Below, in pieces: positions 54,852 through 64,000 of a DNA stretch of 64,000 nucleotides (positions are counted from its first letter, which is position 1; every line of letters starts with the position of its first letter). This stretch comes from Echiichthys vipera. Lineage: Eukaryota > Chordata > Actinopteri > Perciformes > Trachinidae. The notes under the pieces were generated by a model. The model was given only the letters and a program-made list of their open reading frames with translations. It did no database searches and was not told the origin of the DNA. The stretch covers positions 1,178,531-1,242,530 of the forward strand of contig OY829668.1 in the NCBI GenBank assembly GCA_963691815.1, read 5' to 3'. Position numbers and translations under genes: made by a program.

Positions 54852-57800
54852 GTACCGTCGGACAGCTGTTGTGTTTGCTGGTGGTCTTTGTCGGTGGGGT
54901 GCTTTGTGCTCCTACCTCGTGTGGTGTTAGTCGTCCAAACCAAACATCCTTTAGTCGTCATTTGCACATTTATCTTGTTCCTGGAGTTTGTGATTCAGCC
55001 CAGTGACGTTCAGCCTCCTCATCCTTCCTCTGGTTCAGTTGAAAGGTGTCGTGTTCGGATGTTAAACACGTGTAATTCTGTTCTTTTCCAACATGCTCTC
55101 CAGGAAAAACCGCTTCAAAGGGTACGTGCCAGTGTGTAGTTGAGCTTTCTGGTGTTTTTACCAAGGTTTGGGTGATATTATAACAACATATTTAATATGG
55201 GCCAATACAAATGACTGCAAATGAAGCACAGAGTCCAAACTCAGAGACATGAAGGAGTCTTTTCTGCATGATTCTTTAAAAATGCAGGAATATTAAATTC
55301 ACATTAGTGAATGTTGTGTTTTTAACCCTCCTGTTCTCCTAAGGGTCAATTTGACCCCATTTAATGTTTAAAATCTCTAAATAATGTCATTTTTTTTGTG
55401 TTTTTTTGCTTTATATTTATGATTTTTCCTCATTTTATGGGGACGACTCATAAAAAACCTAAAATTATCATGATTATATATATTTTTATTGTTCTTATCG
55501 TACATGTACTTGTGTCATCGGTGTTCCTTTGGGTCAGTTTGATCATCTGGATGATTTAATCATTATTATTATTGTTTATTTTACATTTCAAATATTATAT
55601 GAGGTCAAATTCATGCTGCTGTCGTTGATAACGGACGTTACTTTCATTCCAGATGTTACAAATAACACAAAATAGCACTTAAAATAACAGACTTACTGTA
55701 AAACACACACACAGAAATCCCTCCATGCAGTTTAACATCAGTGATATTTTTCATTCTGTTAAATAAAAACATACAGTACCCGACTTCACTTGAGTCACAC
55801 ATTGATTTTGATCATTTTCCAGATGTTTAACGGTCAAATTGACCCCGAGAATAAATGGTGTTAGTGAAATCTGAGGGCAACAGGACGGTTAAGTGAAGTT
55901 GGATCCGTTTGGAAGGATTTACCTTTGATAAATATTGATGTGAGAGCTCTCTCTCCGTCTGTAAGTGTTGCAGTGTCAGATGAAAATCCTTGCACCTTCA
56001 AAACTCTGCAAACTAATATTTCAAGTGTTTTAGGTAACACCTCATCCCTGAGAGACAGAGAATGATGGACTCCTAAAGCAACATTGTTCAACCCCTCTGC
56101 AGCTGAAATGCCAAATACTCTCATGTGTAAAGTGTTTTCGTGCCTCTTTGCTTTGCAGGAAGAATGATCCGGACTCGCGCCCCCATTCCTGGCACGCCTC
56201 CAAGCTGACAGAAGAGGAGTCGGAGCCCGCTGGGCGAGAGGCCACCGCAGCACCGCTCTGGAAGCCAAAACATGACACAAAGTGAGACTAAGGGCGGAAA
56301 ATAGGAACTTTTCAAGCATTAAGTCGTAAAAAAACACTCAAATACTGTTTTTCTTTCCACCACCAGGCTCAAAGAGTCATCCAATCAAGGGCACAAGTAC
56401 ACCCAGAGTCAGCTAACCGGCCAGCTCAGCGCAGCGAACACCATGGAGAGACTGGAGCGTCCGTCTCACCCCTTCCCACCAGGTCGTCTTTCCCCGAGTA
56501 AATACATCAACACCTCTGAGCCGCTCTGTGGACCAGGAGGTAAAAGAGACTCTGGGTTCAGCTGTTTCTCCAGCACCTCCAGCCCTCCTTTCCATGACCA
56601 GGTCACGTCTGATAGGAAGGGAACCAGCTCTGAAAACATTTTCTTCAAGGGTCCTTTGAGTGAGGGGCCCCAGCAGGCAGAGCGGCCCAAGTACCTGCAG
56701 CCGACGCTGGGGAACGGAGGCTGGGAGGGCTCAGGGGGCGAGGAGCCGCCTGCCTCTCGGGTCTCTGTCGCAGGGAGACCCGGCATCAGCCCGGTGTGGC
56801 AGGTACCAGAGAAGAAGAAGTCCCAGTCCCCCCCTCCCCCACCCCCTCCCCTGCGCAGTGACAGTTTTGCCGCCACAAAGGTGTTCCCATACTCCGAAGG
56901 GCCTAGTGGTCCAGCAAAGACCCACGGCAGACCAACTGAAAATAAGGACCAGAATGGGGTCAGATCGCACCAGGAGAAAACCTCAGAGTCCAGACGTAGC
57001 TTCAACCCCCTGCCCACCAAAGACTTACTCCACCCCAACATGGCAGCTGATCACAACCACAACCAGCTGCACCCGAACAAACTCTTCTCCCTGTCCAGCA
57101 ACGACGTCAGACAGCCTCATTACACCCAACCACCTGCCCACCAGAGGCAATACAGTGATGAAAGCCCGCTCTACCTGCAGACCAGGTCCGCTCCCCCCAC
57201 CAAGATTCAGAGTGTAGGAAGCTACTATCGCAGCCTCCAGGATCTGCCCACAAACACCTTCAGCCGCAAACCATTTCGGCACTCCACAGCAGCCATGGCA
57301 AGTTCTGTTGCAAACCCAATCTTGGAGAAGGGGGGGCAACACCGATACTACGGCCCTGGAAGCAAGCATTCGGTTCAGACGGCTGAGCTCCAGGCCAGGC
57401 AGGGAAAAGCCGAGGGCCGGAGGGGGGAAGCAGAGAAATCCCACAGGGTAAACGGCAAAGAACCAGGATTCCTAAGTTCCTTGAAGACAAATGTTAAGGC
57501 AAAATACTCTCTACCTCAGTCCCAGCTGCCTTATAGTGAAAATAAGGAGCGCGGTGGCCTTTGCCATCTGGGGAACGGTCTGCATTATGACCACCAAACC
57601 TCTGAACCTTCTGTTCGAAGCTGCAGCCCAGAGGACGCTGCAAAGAGGGGTGAAGGGAACGCTAATGACGTGAAAAGACACTTCCCACCACATCAAAGTA
57701 ATGATACAAAAGTCACTCTTTCAAGGCACCAAGACCCATGGGTGCCGCAAGAAGATCACCGAATATCCCCCCTGAAAACTCCACTCCTCCACTCCCTGGC

Positions 57801-60523
57801 CCAGGAGAGCCGGAGTCTGGCTGTGCGGCAACCAGCAGCCACCACCACGGGTGTCGTGTCCACGCAGGACGCCGGTGACACCATGGCCGCCAGCAGTGGA
57901 AAATCTAATCGGCGCGGCGACCGTTACGCCACCACCCTCCGCAATGAGATCAAGCAAAAGCGAGCCCAGCTGCAAAAGAGCCGCAGCGCTGCAACCCTGA
58001 CGTGCGATGCCGAGGATGAGGAGGCAGAGGAGTGGAGATCCACAAAGACTTCTACATCTTCTGGAGTCTCCTTCTCCAATACCTACAAGGACCACCTGAA
58101 AGAGGCCCAGGCCAGGGTCCTCCAGGCCACCTCCTTCCAGAGACGTGACCTCGAGCCTCTTGGACCAGAGGCACCAGTGGTTAAACCCTCCAATGGACGC
58201 ATCAGAGGACGTAAGCGCTTCCACCTGGCCAAGAGGATGCACTCCTTCTCAGAGCCTGACAAGATAGACAAGGTGGGAGTAGAGGGAGAGCCTCAAACAG
58301 GGTCTTTTGGAGATCGGAGGAAGTTCTTTGAGGACAAACCGGCATTTTCCCGACCTGTGCTGAAGTCCAGCCAGGGTGCAAACTTGAATGCAGACCTTGG
58401 TGAGATAAGCAAAGCCAAAGAGAGAACTCCCTCTGGAGAGCCGGAGGAGGCTCACCCATCCGCAGACCTCGAACACCTCAGCCCTGGACATAAGCAGGTC
58501 TTACTTGAGCAGCAGAGGCTTGGGACCTTCGCTGAGTACCAGGCCACGTGGAACAAACAGAAGAAGTCATCAGAGGCCAAGACACAAGGAAGGTACCACT
58601 CAGCCGAGAACATCTTGGACGCAGATGCCGAGGAGAAGGCTGTGTGCGTCCATGAGAGATCCCGATCCTCGCCCTCTGCAGACTTCTATACACAGGTACT
58701 TTTTAAAAAACACATCAACTTAGACCGGACGAGCTCATCAATGGGTTACAGAGTTAAGCAAAGAAGCCCTTTTCCTTTTCTTTTGCAGGATATTCCTTCA
58801 CCATGGAGAGACCCTCACAGCCACCAGAGCAGTTACAGGTGAGATTAAGGTTTACGACAACTAGTGTTGTTTTTGACGGCTTGTTTTACTTTTAGTCTAG
58901 TTTTAGTCGACTAAAGTCTGAGAGTTTTAGTCTAGTTTTAGTCAAATAAAATTGTATATTAGTCTCTTTTGAGTGATGCAATAAGTGATACATAAAAGTA
59001 CCTAGTAGTATTGACAAAACAAACATTTTCTTGCAGATATCTTTAGTTTGTACGGGTCGAGAATAAGTAATCCAATTTATGTTGATGCCAAATTCAGTTC
59101 AGTGTTATTTGCTCTGTGAAATACAAAACTAGTGAAAGTATTTGGCCAACAAGGAGAAGTTTAGTGCACTTATAGAGTGAGTCAGTCAGTGTAAAGTGTG
59201 TTTTTAGGAACTAAAAACACACTTTACACTCTCACAAACAAATACACACACACACTTGTTCTCAGCTCCAGTGGCTAACGCTAAAGCTAGCGTTAAAACC
59301 GTAGCCTCGTGTGGCATGAGCTTTCTAAAACAGAACGTTACATTATGTCTTGACTTACCTAAAGTTCATTATGGGATGCCCTGAAGTGTCTCTTAAGACT
59401 CGTGTTGTTTTTTCCTGTGATTTTGTGGCTGCATTTCTCCCAAACACGCCCCCCGGCTGGTGTCACACTTTGTTCTCATGTTTCTTTAGTTGTCGCTAAC
59501 CGGCTAACGGTAACACTGACCCACAGCAGCGGCAGCTTCTGAATCTGAATAATGCGTGTGTGGGGATTGAGGAAGTGACGTCGTCCAGACGCGAGACTGG
59601 GAAAAAAGTACAAAATAATAAAAATAACGTGACTAAACGAGACGAAACAACGTTATTTCGTCTCATTTTTATTCGTCAACAAAATTGCATTATATATTTA
59701 TAGTCATCGTCACATGACCAGCATGTTTGTTTCGTCTCGTCTAGTTTTCCTCACGTGATAAAGGTTCGTTGACAATATTTCGTCATCATTTTCGTTGACG
59801 AAAGCACTATTGACAACAACTAATGGGGATGGGCGTGAGTGATCGATTCCTCGAGTAGTCATGTTTCAGATTAGATCGATTGGTAACAACAGCACTCCAG
59901 GTTTTTGTGTGTGCAGCACAGGTGAGCTGGAGTTCACCTGCTGGAAAGACAAACTAAAAAGGATGCGATCAAAACTCAGTAAACGGACGGGGGAATAATC
60001 AAGGGAGCAGCTCTTTACTCTGACTGTGTTTCAGGGTGACGAATCACCAACGTCCAAAGGGAAATGCATGTGAAGTATCATGTAAATGTGGAATGTGTCT
60101 GCGTGGTGAGATTTCAGGGCAGAGAGAGCACACGTCTCGTCCCGTGTTTCCTGAGCTGAAAGGAAAATCTCGTCTTCAGTGACACCAGATCTGTTCCCCA
60201 GCTTATCTCGTGTTGTCGAGGCGAACCGAATCCTCCGCTCTCCTGTAGTGAACTACACCCAGATTTACTAAAGTGTAACCGTGCAATCGCTGGTGATTTA
60301 ACCTGCTTTTGAAAGTGTTTCTTTGTGCGTTCGGCTGTCAGTGAACCGCACACTTAAACAAAGGGCTGTTGCAAAAATGCATGATACTCCAAATAGGTTA
60401 GGGGAATGACTGGTGTAAGAAATATGTTTCTCTAAGTCCGACGCTGGCCCTTTCTGTCTCTGCTCAGGTGTAATCCAACCTCTGTGTTTGGTTTTCACAC
60501 CCATGGCTCAAGTTTCCAAAGCT

Positions 60524-60594
<71 letters not shown>

Positions 60595-63500
60595 CACTCA
60601 GAGTAGAGACTTCACTGTTGGACTGTATTGAAGCAAACTTGGTGCCCACAGAATTTCAGAATACAAATGTTTTTCTACTAAAACCACGAAAGCGTCAGCC
60701 TTGTTTTCTACACAGAGCTGTGGTCCAACCAGCCAGAACACTACCCATGACTCATGGCGTCTCGGAGTTTGAGTTGATGCCCAGTTTCTTCCCGATGCCA
60801 CAGAAAAACGTATCCAGTGTGCAAACAAAGCTTCAGGCTGTTTGTTATAGATGCCAGTAAACGAAACATCTTTGAAAGTTCTTCTAAACTGATACTAAAT
60901 ATTGAAAAGAAGGAAAAGGTTCAGGTTTCTTGCACCAGAAACAAAGCACACGCAAGGATGAGGGACATTTGATGAAACGACTTGAAAACCTTCGCAAGAA
61001 CGACCTTGTTTGACCTTTGGTGAAGACTTTTCCTTCAGATACTGATGAAGTTTGTCTTTACTTTGACCTCTAGAGGAAAAACTGAGAGCAGGCAGCGATA
61101 CATGCCCGACCACAGCCCACAGACGGCCCCGTCAGTCCCAGGCCTCGCTGACCACAGGACCAAACCAGACCACACCACACACTCCTCAGGCCCTCGCAGC
61201 CTCAGCCCCAACCCAGGCTCTCAGCTCCCATCCCAGCTTCCACAAGCCAAGGGCCTCCTGCCTCCGCCCAGGCCCCATTTAGGCGCAGAAACCACATCCT
61301 CCTCCCAAGAATTCCTCGCTGGCGCCCAGGCAGACCCGACAGCGCTCCAGCCTCTGTCCAGCTGCAGCTCTGACACCCAGCGCCATGCTCCTGCGCAGAA
61401 CTCCTCCGCCGGCCCCGTCCCGACCAGCTCCCCTCACCTCAGCGGGACGTCCGGAGCGGACATGAGCAGAGGAGGTGGAGAAAACGAGGCGGAGAAGGGG
61501 CAACCGCTGCCAGCGTCCCTGTCCCCGTCGTCCCTGTTCTACTGGACGGCCGCTCTGTCTCTTCCCGCAGCAGATGGAGCGCGGTCTCCATCGCCACAGT
61601 TCGCACCGCAGAGACTGACTGACAAACCCCCGGCCGTGTTGCTGCAGGATGACTCACCACTCAGGTAAGCAGCTTAGTCAAAGGGCTTCAGGTCTCCTCG
61701 CCGCCCCTCGGTATGTAAATCTTTCCCCTCCTGCTCAAGTAGACAAACGAAGCTTTGAACTTTAGGGAAACGAGTTTGCGTGAGGCAGCGATCGACAATA
61801 CAGTAACAGTAGAAACAGGAGGTGGTTGTGCATGAAGTCAAAGTCAAATGTGCCCAAAGAGAAGACGCTCACTTTGGTTTTCTGAGTCAAATCAAACCGG
61901 AGGCTGTAATTCTGCTAAAGCCACATGGCTGCTTTGTTCTCCACTGCACTTCTACTGCGTGATCCATCCTTTAATTAGAGACAGGCGAGTGTGAAGCTCC
62001 GATGTGTTTGACAAATGTTTCTGTGCTCTGTGCTTCATCCTCAGCACTCGAGCGATGCGTCTTTGGTTGTTTTAGGTCGTTAAAGTGAAGTTAAACATGA
62101 GAAGTGTGTGTGATCTGTGCTCTTCTGTCACTTTTCTCTCCTGTTTGACGGTGAGATAAAAAGATCTCCCCCTCAAAGAGTTGCCGTGTGTTTGAGTCCC
62201 AAACTTTGCGTTCATCTTTGTTGTTTTGCAGGTTTTCAAACTGAAAACTTGAGGCTGAAAAGACCAATAATAGAAATAAATAATGATGATTTCAGGCCTT
62301 AATGTTGATGTTTCCTGTCAGATCGCACAGTGATTCCACGCTCCCTGACATGGACGTGAGGAGTCCGGCGAGGAAAGTCCCCGTGAGGATCGTCCATGCT
62401 GAGAGCAGCTCAGAGCGCGAGGGCAGGGCCTACCTGTCCCAGAGCAGAGACCCCTGCAGCGCCCTCCAGCCGCCAGCCCACGTCCCCTCCCTGGACCCAG
62501 CAGAGGGCCCGGCATCCTCCCTGTTCAGCGCCTACACCCGCCCCCAGGATCTGGGTCAGTCTGTTCAGGAGCTGGTCCCTGAGTCCAGTTTAGCGGGGGC
62601 TCGGCGCTCAGAGGAGGACGCCAAGAGAGAGGAGCTGGCCAGGGACATCATGGGTAAAGACAAGACCCTGGTGGACATCTTGGACCAGAGCGGCAGAAAG
62701 ACCACCATGGACCTGATGGAAGGACTCTTCCCCACCGAGGAGCAGATCCTGGAGGGGACCCACCAGCGGAGGAGGGGCTCCTCTGGCTCCAGACTGCCCA
62801 CCTCATCCCCCAGGAGCATGGACAGGTGGGGCTTTAAGTACAGCCAGGTGTGCAGCGTCAGTCAGGGCGCCATCCCACTGTGCCTCCGTCCCGTGCCCCG
62901 TGCTTTAGGGTCCTTGTCCCCCCCTCCAGGCCCGTTTGTACTCACACTACCTGGGCCTCGGAGAATGCTTCTTGCTGCCTATACGTCATCACGCCGTAAC
63001 ACGTCACACGCATTGATGACGTCATGGCGATGCGTGGCTTTGTTTCCAGATCTTTCCGTAGACCTCGGAGTTTTTGTGCGTCTTGTCGACTGTTTTTGAA
63101 TCTTTTCATCGACCAAATCTGCAGTAAACACTCCACCTCCGCATCACACCAACGTGAACCTTTCACCGCCATTGTTTGAAATGTCCGCGCATGGTCCCTC
63201 CTTCTTTTTTCTACGTCCCAACAGGCGCACAGGAAATGACCTCAGAACCGCCGTAGGCCTCGTGCTCGTACACGTGCGCACGCTCGTGCTCGTACACGTG
63301 CAAACGTGCTTTACTAAAGCCCACCTCTCCCAAACGGACCGTGGACGGCAAGCGTGCCGCTCCTAGACGTGGTACGGTTGCACTCACACTGGTCAAAGGA
63401 ACCAGACTTTAGCCGTGACACGTGCTGGGGCACGGGGCGGATGATTAGAGTCATTGTAATTGCATCCAGAAGGGGCTAAATGTAAACTTTAGGCACTGAG

Positions 63501-64000
63501 TAATTCACCTTAGAGCAACACACTCTTGCTCTGAGGTGAATTACTCAACATGATGGAGCTTCTCTGTCACAGCAACTGGGAATGTGTGTGTTGTGTTTGT
63601 TTGGTTTGACTCTCCAGCATCAGTTGACTTCATTGGTGTCAAACATGCTGAAGCCTTTTGTCTCAGCAGCCCATGAAGGAGCCTCCACTGTGGCTGCCCT
63701 CTGGTGCACACATGTCTCATTACAGCTGTCTGCTCCAGACACAGCTGCTGTTTCACAAAGTGTTGCATCTGTCTGTAACTGAATCTGATTCATTCTAAAC
63801 CCATGTTTCTGTCCTCTAACATGTCTGACATTAACTTTAAACCCTGACTCTTCCCACCCTCTCGACACTGTTGGCTGTTGTTGTGTGTCAGGAGGGAGGA
63901 GGAGGACTTGTCCGCGTCAGCAGCCGCCTCTCTGGTGCCCAGCTCCTCCTACTACAACACGTCGGCTCCCAAAGCTGAGCTGCTCATCAAGATGAAGGAC
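54757..64000 (+). CDS. shroom2: shroom2-like: actin- and ROCK-binding Shroom protein, 3' incomplete
   Basis: Eight coding exons in the window (54757-54851, 55104-55121, 56159-56281, 56367-58695, 58789-58838, 61074-61664, 62322-62825, 63892-64000), all GT-AG with matching phases, give 1273 codons with no stop. The order matches Shroom2: SRPHSWHASK, the poly-proline SPPPPPPPLRSDSFAATK near residue 232, ASD1 about 596-855 (DRYATTLRNEI, LQKSRSAATL, GTFAEYQATW, RYHSAENILD), SPSPQFAPQRLTDKPP, and ASD2 from about 1171 (REELARDIMGKDKTLVDILD, TTMDLMEGLFP, YYNTSAPKAELLIKMKD), which is cut by the window end. ASD1 binds F-actin and ASD2 recruits ROCK to drive apical actomyosin contraction (family knowledge). 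This transcript lacks a PDZ domain. Confidence 0.9.
55104..55121 (+). CDS. shroom2: shroom2 18-nt microexon
   Basis: Acceptor TGCTCTCCAG, 18 nt, donor GG|GTACGT. Phase 2 on both sides, adding six residues (KNRFKG in context). Optional in principle, since the flanking exons also join in frame without it. Confidence 0.65.
56159..56281 (+). CDS. shroom2: shroom2 exon with PHSWH motif
   Basis: KNDPDSRPHSWHASKLTEEE to PKHDT. SRPHSWH is the conserved Shroom word that follows the PDZ in the canonical form. Acceptor TTTGCAG, donor AAA|GTGAGA, phase 2. Confidence 0.9.
56367..58695 (+). CDS. shroom2: shroom2 large central exon with ASD1
   Basis: 776 complete codons. Holds the poly-proline PPPPPPPLRSDSFAATK word, YSDESPLY, HSLAQESR, then ASD1 (DRYATTLRNEI to SPSADFYTQ). 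Acceptor CCACCAG, phase 2 in and phase 0 out, donor CAG|GTACTT. Confidence 0.95.
58789..58838 (+). CDS. shroom2: shroom2 50-nt exon
   Basis: DIPSPWRDPHSHQSSY plus two bases of Arg. Acceptor TTTTGCAG, donor ACAG|GTGAGA. The preceding 93-nt intron is open in the same frame. Confidence 0.8.
58864..59815. mobile_element. hAT-like non-autonomous transposon in shroom2 intron
   Basis: Starts GTGTTGTTTTTGACGGC with TTTAGTCTAGTTTTAGTCGA arms and ends TCATTTTCGTTGACGAAAGC. Flanked by ACAACTA at 58857-58863 and 59816-59822, with one further near-match base. About 952 bp and no coding frame. Confidence 0.75.
60522..60594. repeat. CA microsatellite, about 36 units
   Basis: Uninterrupted CA run in a shroom2 intron. 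Confidence 0.98.
61074..61664 (+). CDS. shroom2: shroom2 serine/proline-rich exon
   Basis: RGKTESRQRYMPDHSPQ to RSPSPQFAPQRLTDKPP and DDSPLR. The last part is a recognisable Shroom2 block upstream of ASD2. Acceptor ACCTCTAG, donor TCAG|GTAAGC. Confidence 0.9.
62322..62825 (+). CDS. shroom2: shroom2 exon with start of ASD2
   Basis: SHSDSTLPDMDVR, VPVRIVHAESS, then REELARDIMGKDKTLVDILD and TTMDLMEGLFPTEEQIL, to SPRSMD. Acceptor CCTGTCAG, donor GACAG|GTGGGG, phase 2. Confidence 0.92.
62865..63440 (-). mobile_element. Harbinger-like element, copy 3, inside shroom2 intron
   Basis: Left end GGGCGCCATCCCACTGTGCC; the right end stops at GGCACGGGGCGG, about 20 bp short of a full terminus. The minus strand has an open 76-residue frame (63172-62942) starting MAVKGSRWCDAEVECLLQIW. 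It begins 40 bp downstream of the exon donor at 62825. Confidence 0.75.
63892..64000 (+). CDS. shroom2: shroom2 ASD2 exon, cut by window end
   Basis: REEEDLSASAAASLVPSSSY to APKAELLIKMKD. Acceptor TGTGTGTCAG. Continues beyond the window. Confidence 0.92.

Overview
The window reads as teleost fish nuclear DNA. The evidence is vertebrate multi-exon genes with GT-AG introns and fish-type amino-acid sequence, abundant CA/GT microsatellites, many long GC-rich minisatellites, and fish-type interspersed repeats (hAT, Harbinger-like, mariner/pogo-like, tRNA-derived SINEs, L2-like LINE tails). It is not bacterial: I see no operons, no CRISPR and no phage. The species cannot be told from the sequence.

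Layout. 1-14.4 kb is gene-free and dominated by minisatellites: a 24+26 bp family in both orientations, a 21 bp array, a 15 bp array, a 32 bp array of nearly 2 kb and a 12 bp array. They are separated by unique islands, one of which (7.7-8.0 kb) looks like a possible conserved regulatory element. 14.4-16.7 kb holds degraded transposons. 16.7-27.7 kb is inhbb on the minus strand, the activin/inhibin beta-B subunit, with two coding exons and a promoter-like block at 27.66-27.73 kb. 29.4-33.4 kb is ralb on the plus strand, a Ral small GTPase, head to head with inhbb; its first coding intron is entirely a 43 bp minisatellite. 33.65-35.5 kb is a 33 bp minisatellite just 3' of ralb. 35.7-37.85 kb holds a SINE and two more arrays, one being a second copy of the 21 bp array family. 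38.9-39.5 kb is the single-exon gene arl4c on the plus strand. From about 54.7 kb to the window end is a shroom2-like gene on the plus strand, with a PDZ-half-like exon at 43.2 kb that does not connect cleanly to it. The shroom exons all keep phase and stop inside the ASD2 domain, so the gene runs off the window.

Function. The four genes are not one pathway. inhbb encodes a secreted TGF-beta-family ligand subunit. ralb encodes an exocyst-linked GTPase. arl4c encodes a myristoylated Arf-like GTPase at the plasma membrane. shroom2 encodes an actin- and ROCK-binding regulator of apical constriction. INHBB and RALB are also neighbours in human (2q14.2, established knowledge), which supports the assignments.

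No novel multi-gene system was found. The most unusual structures are the ralb intron made wholly of a 43 bp repeat, the six-frame-open 32 bp array with a 769 bp higher-order repeat, minisatellites sharing a TTAACCGTC core, the shroom2 gene with a disconnected PDZ exon, an 18-nt microexon and a frame-open 93-nt intron, and a nested three-layer transposon with clear target-site duplications.
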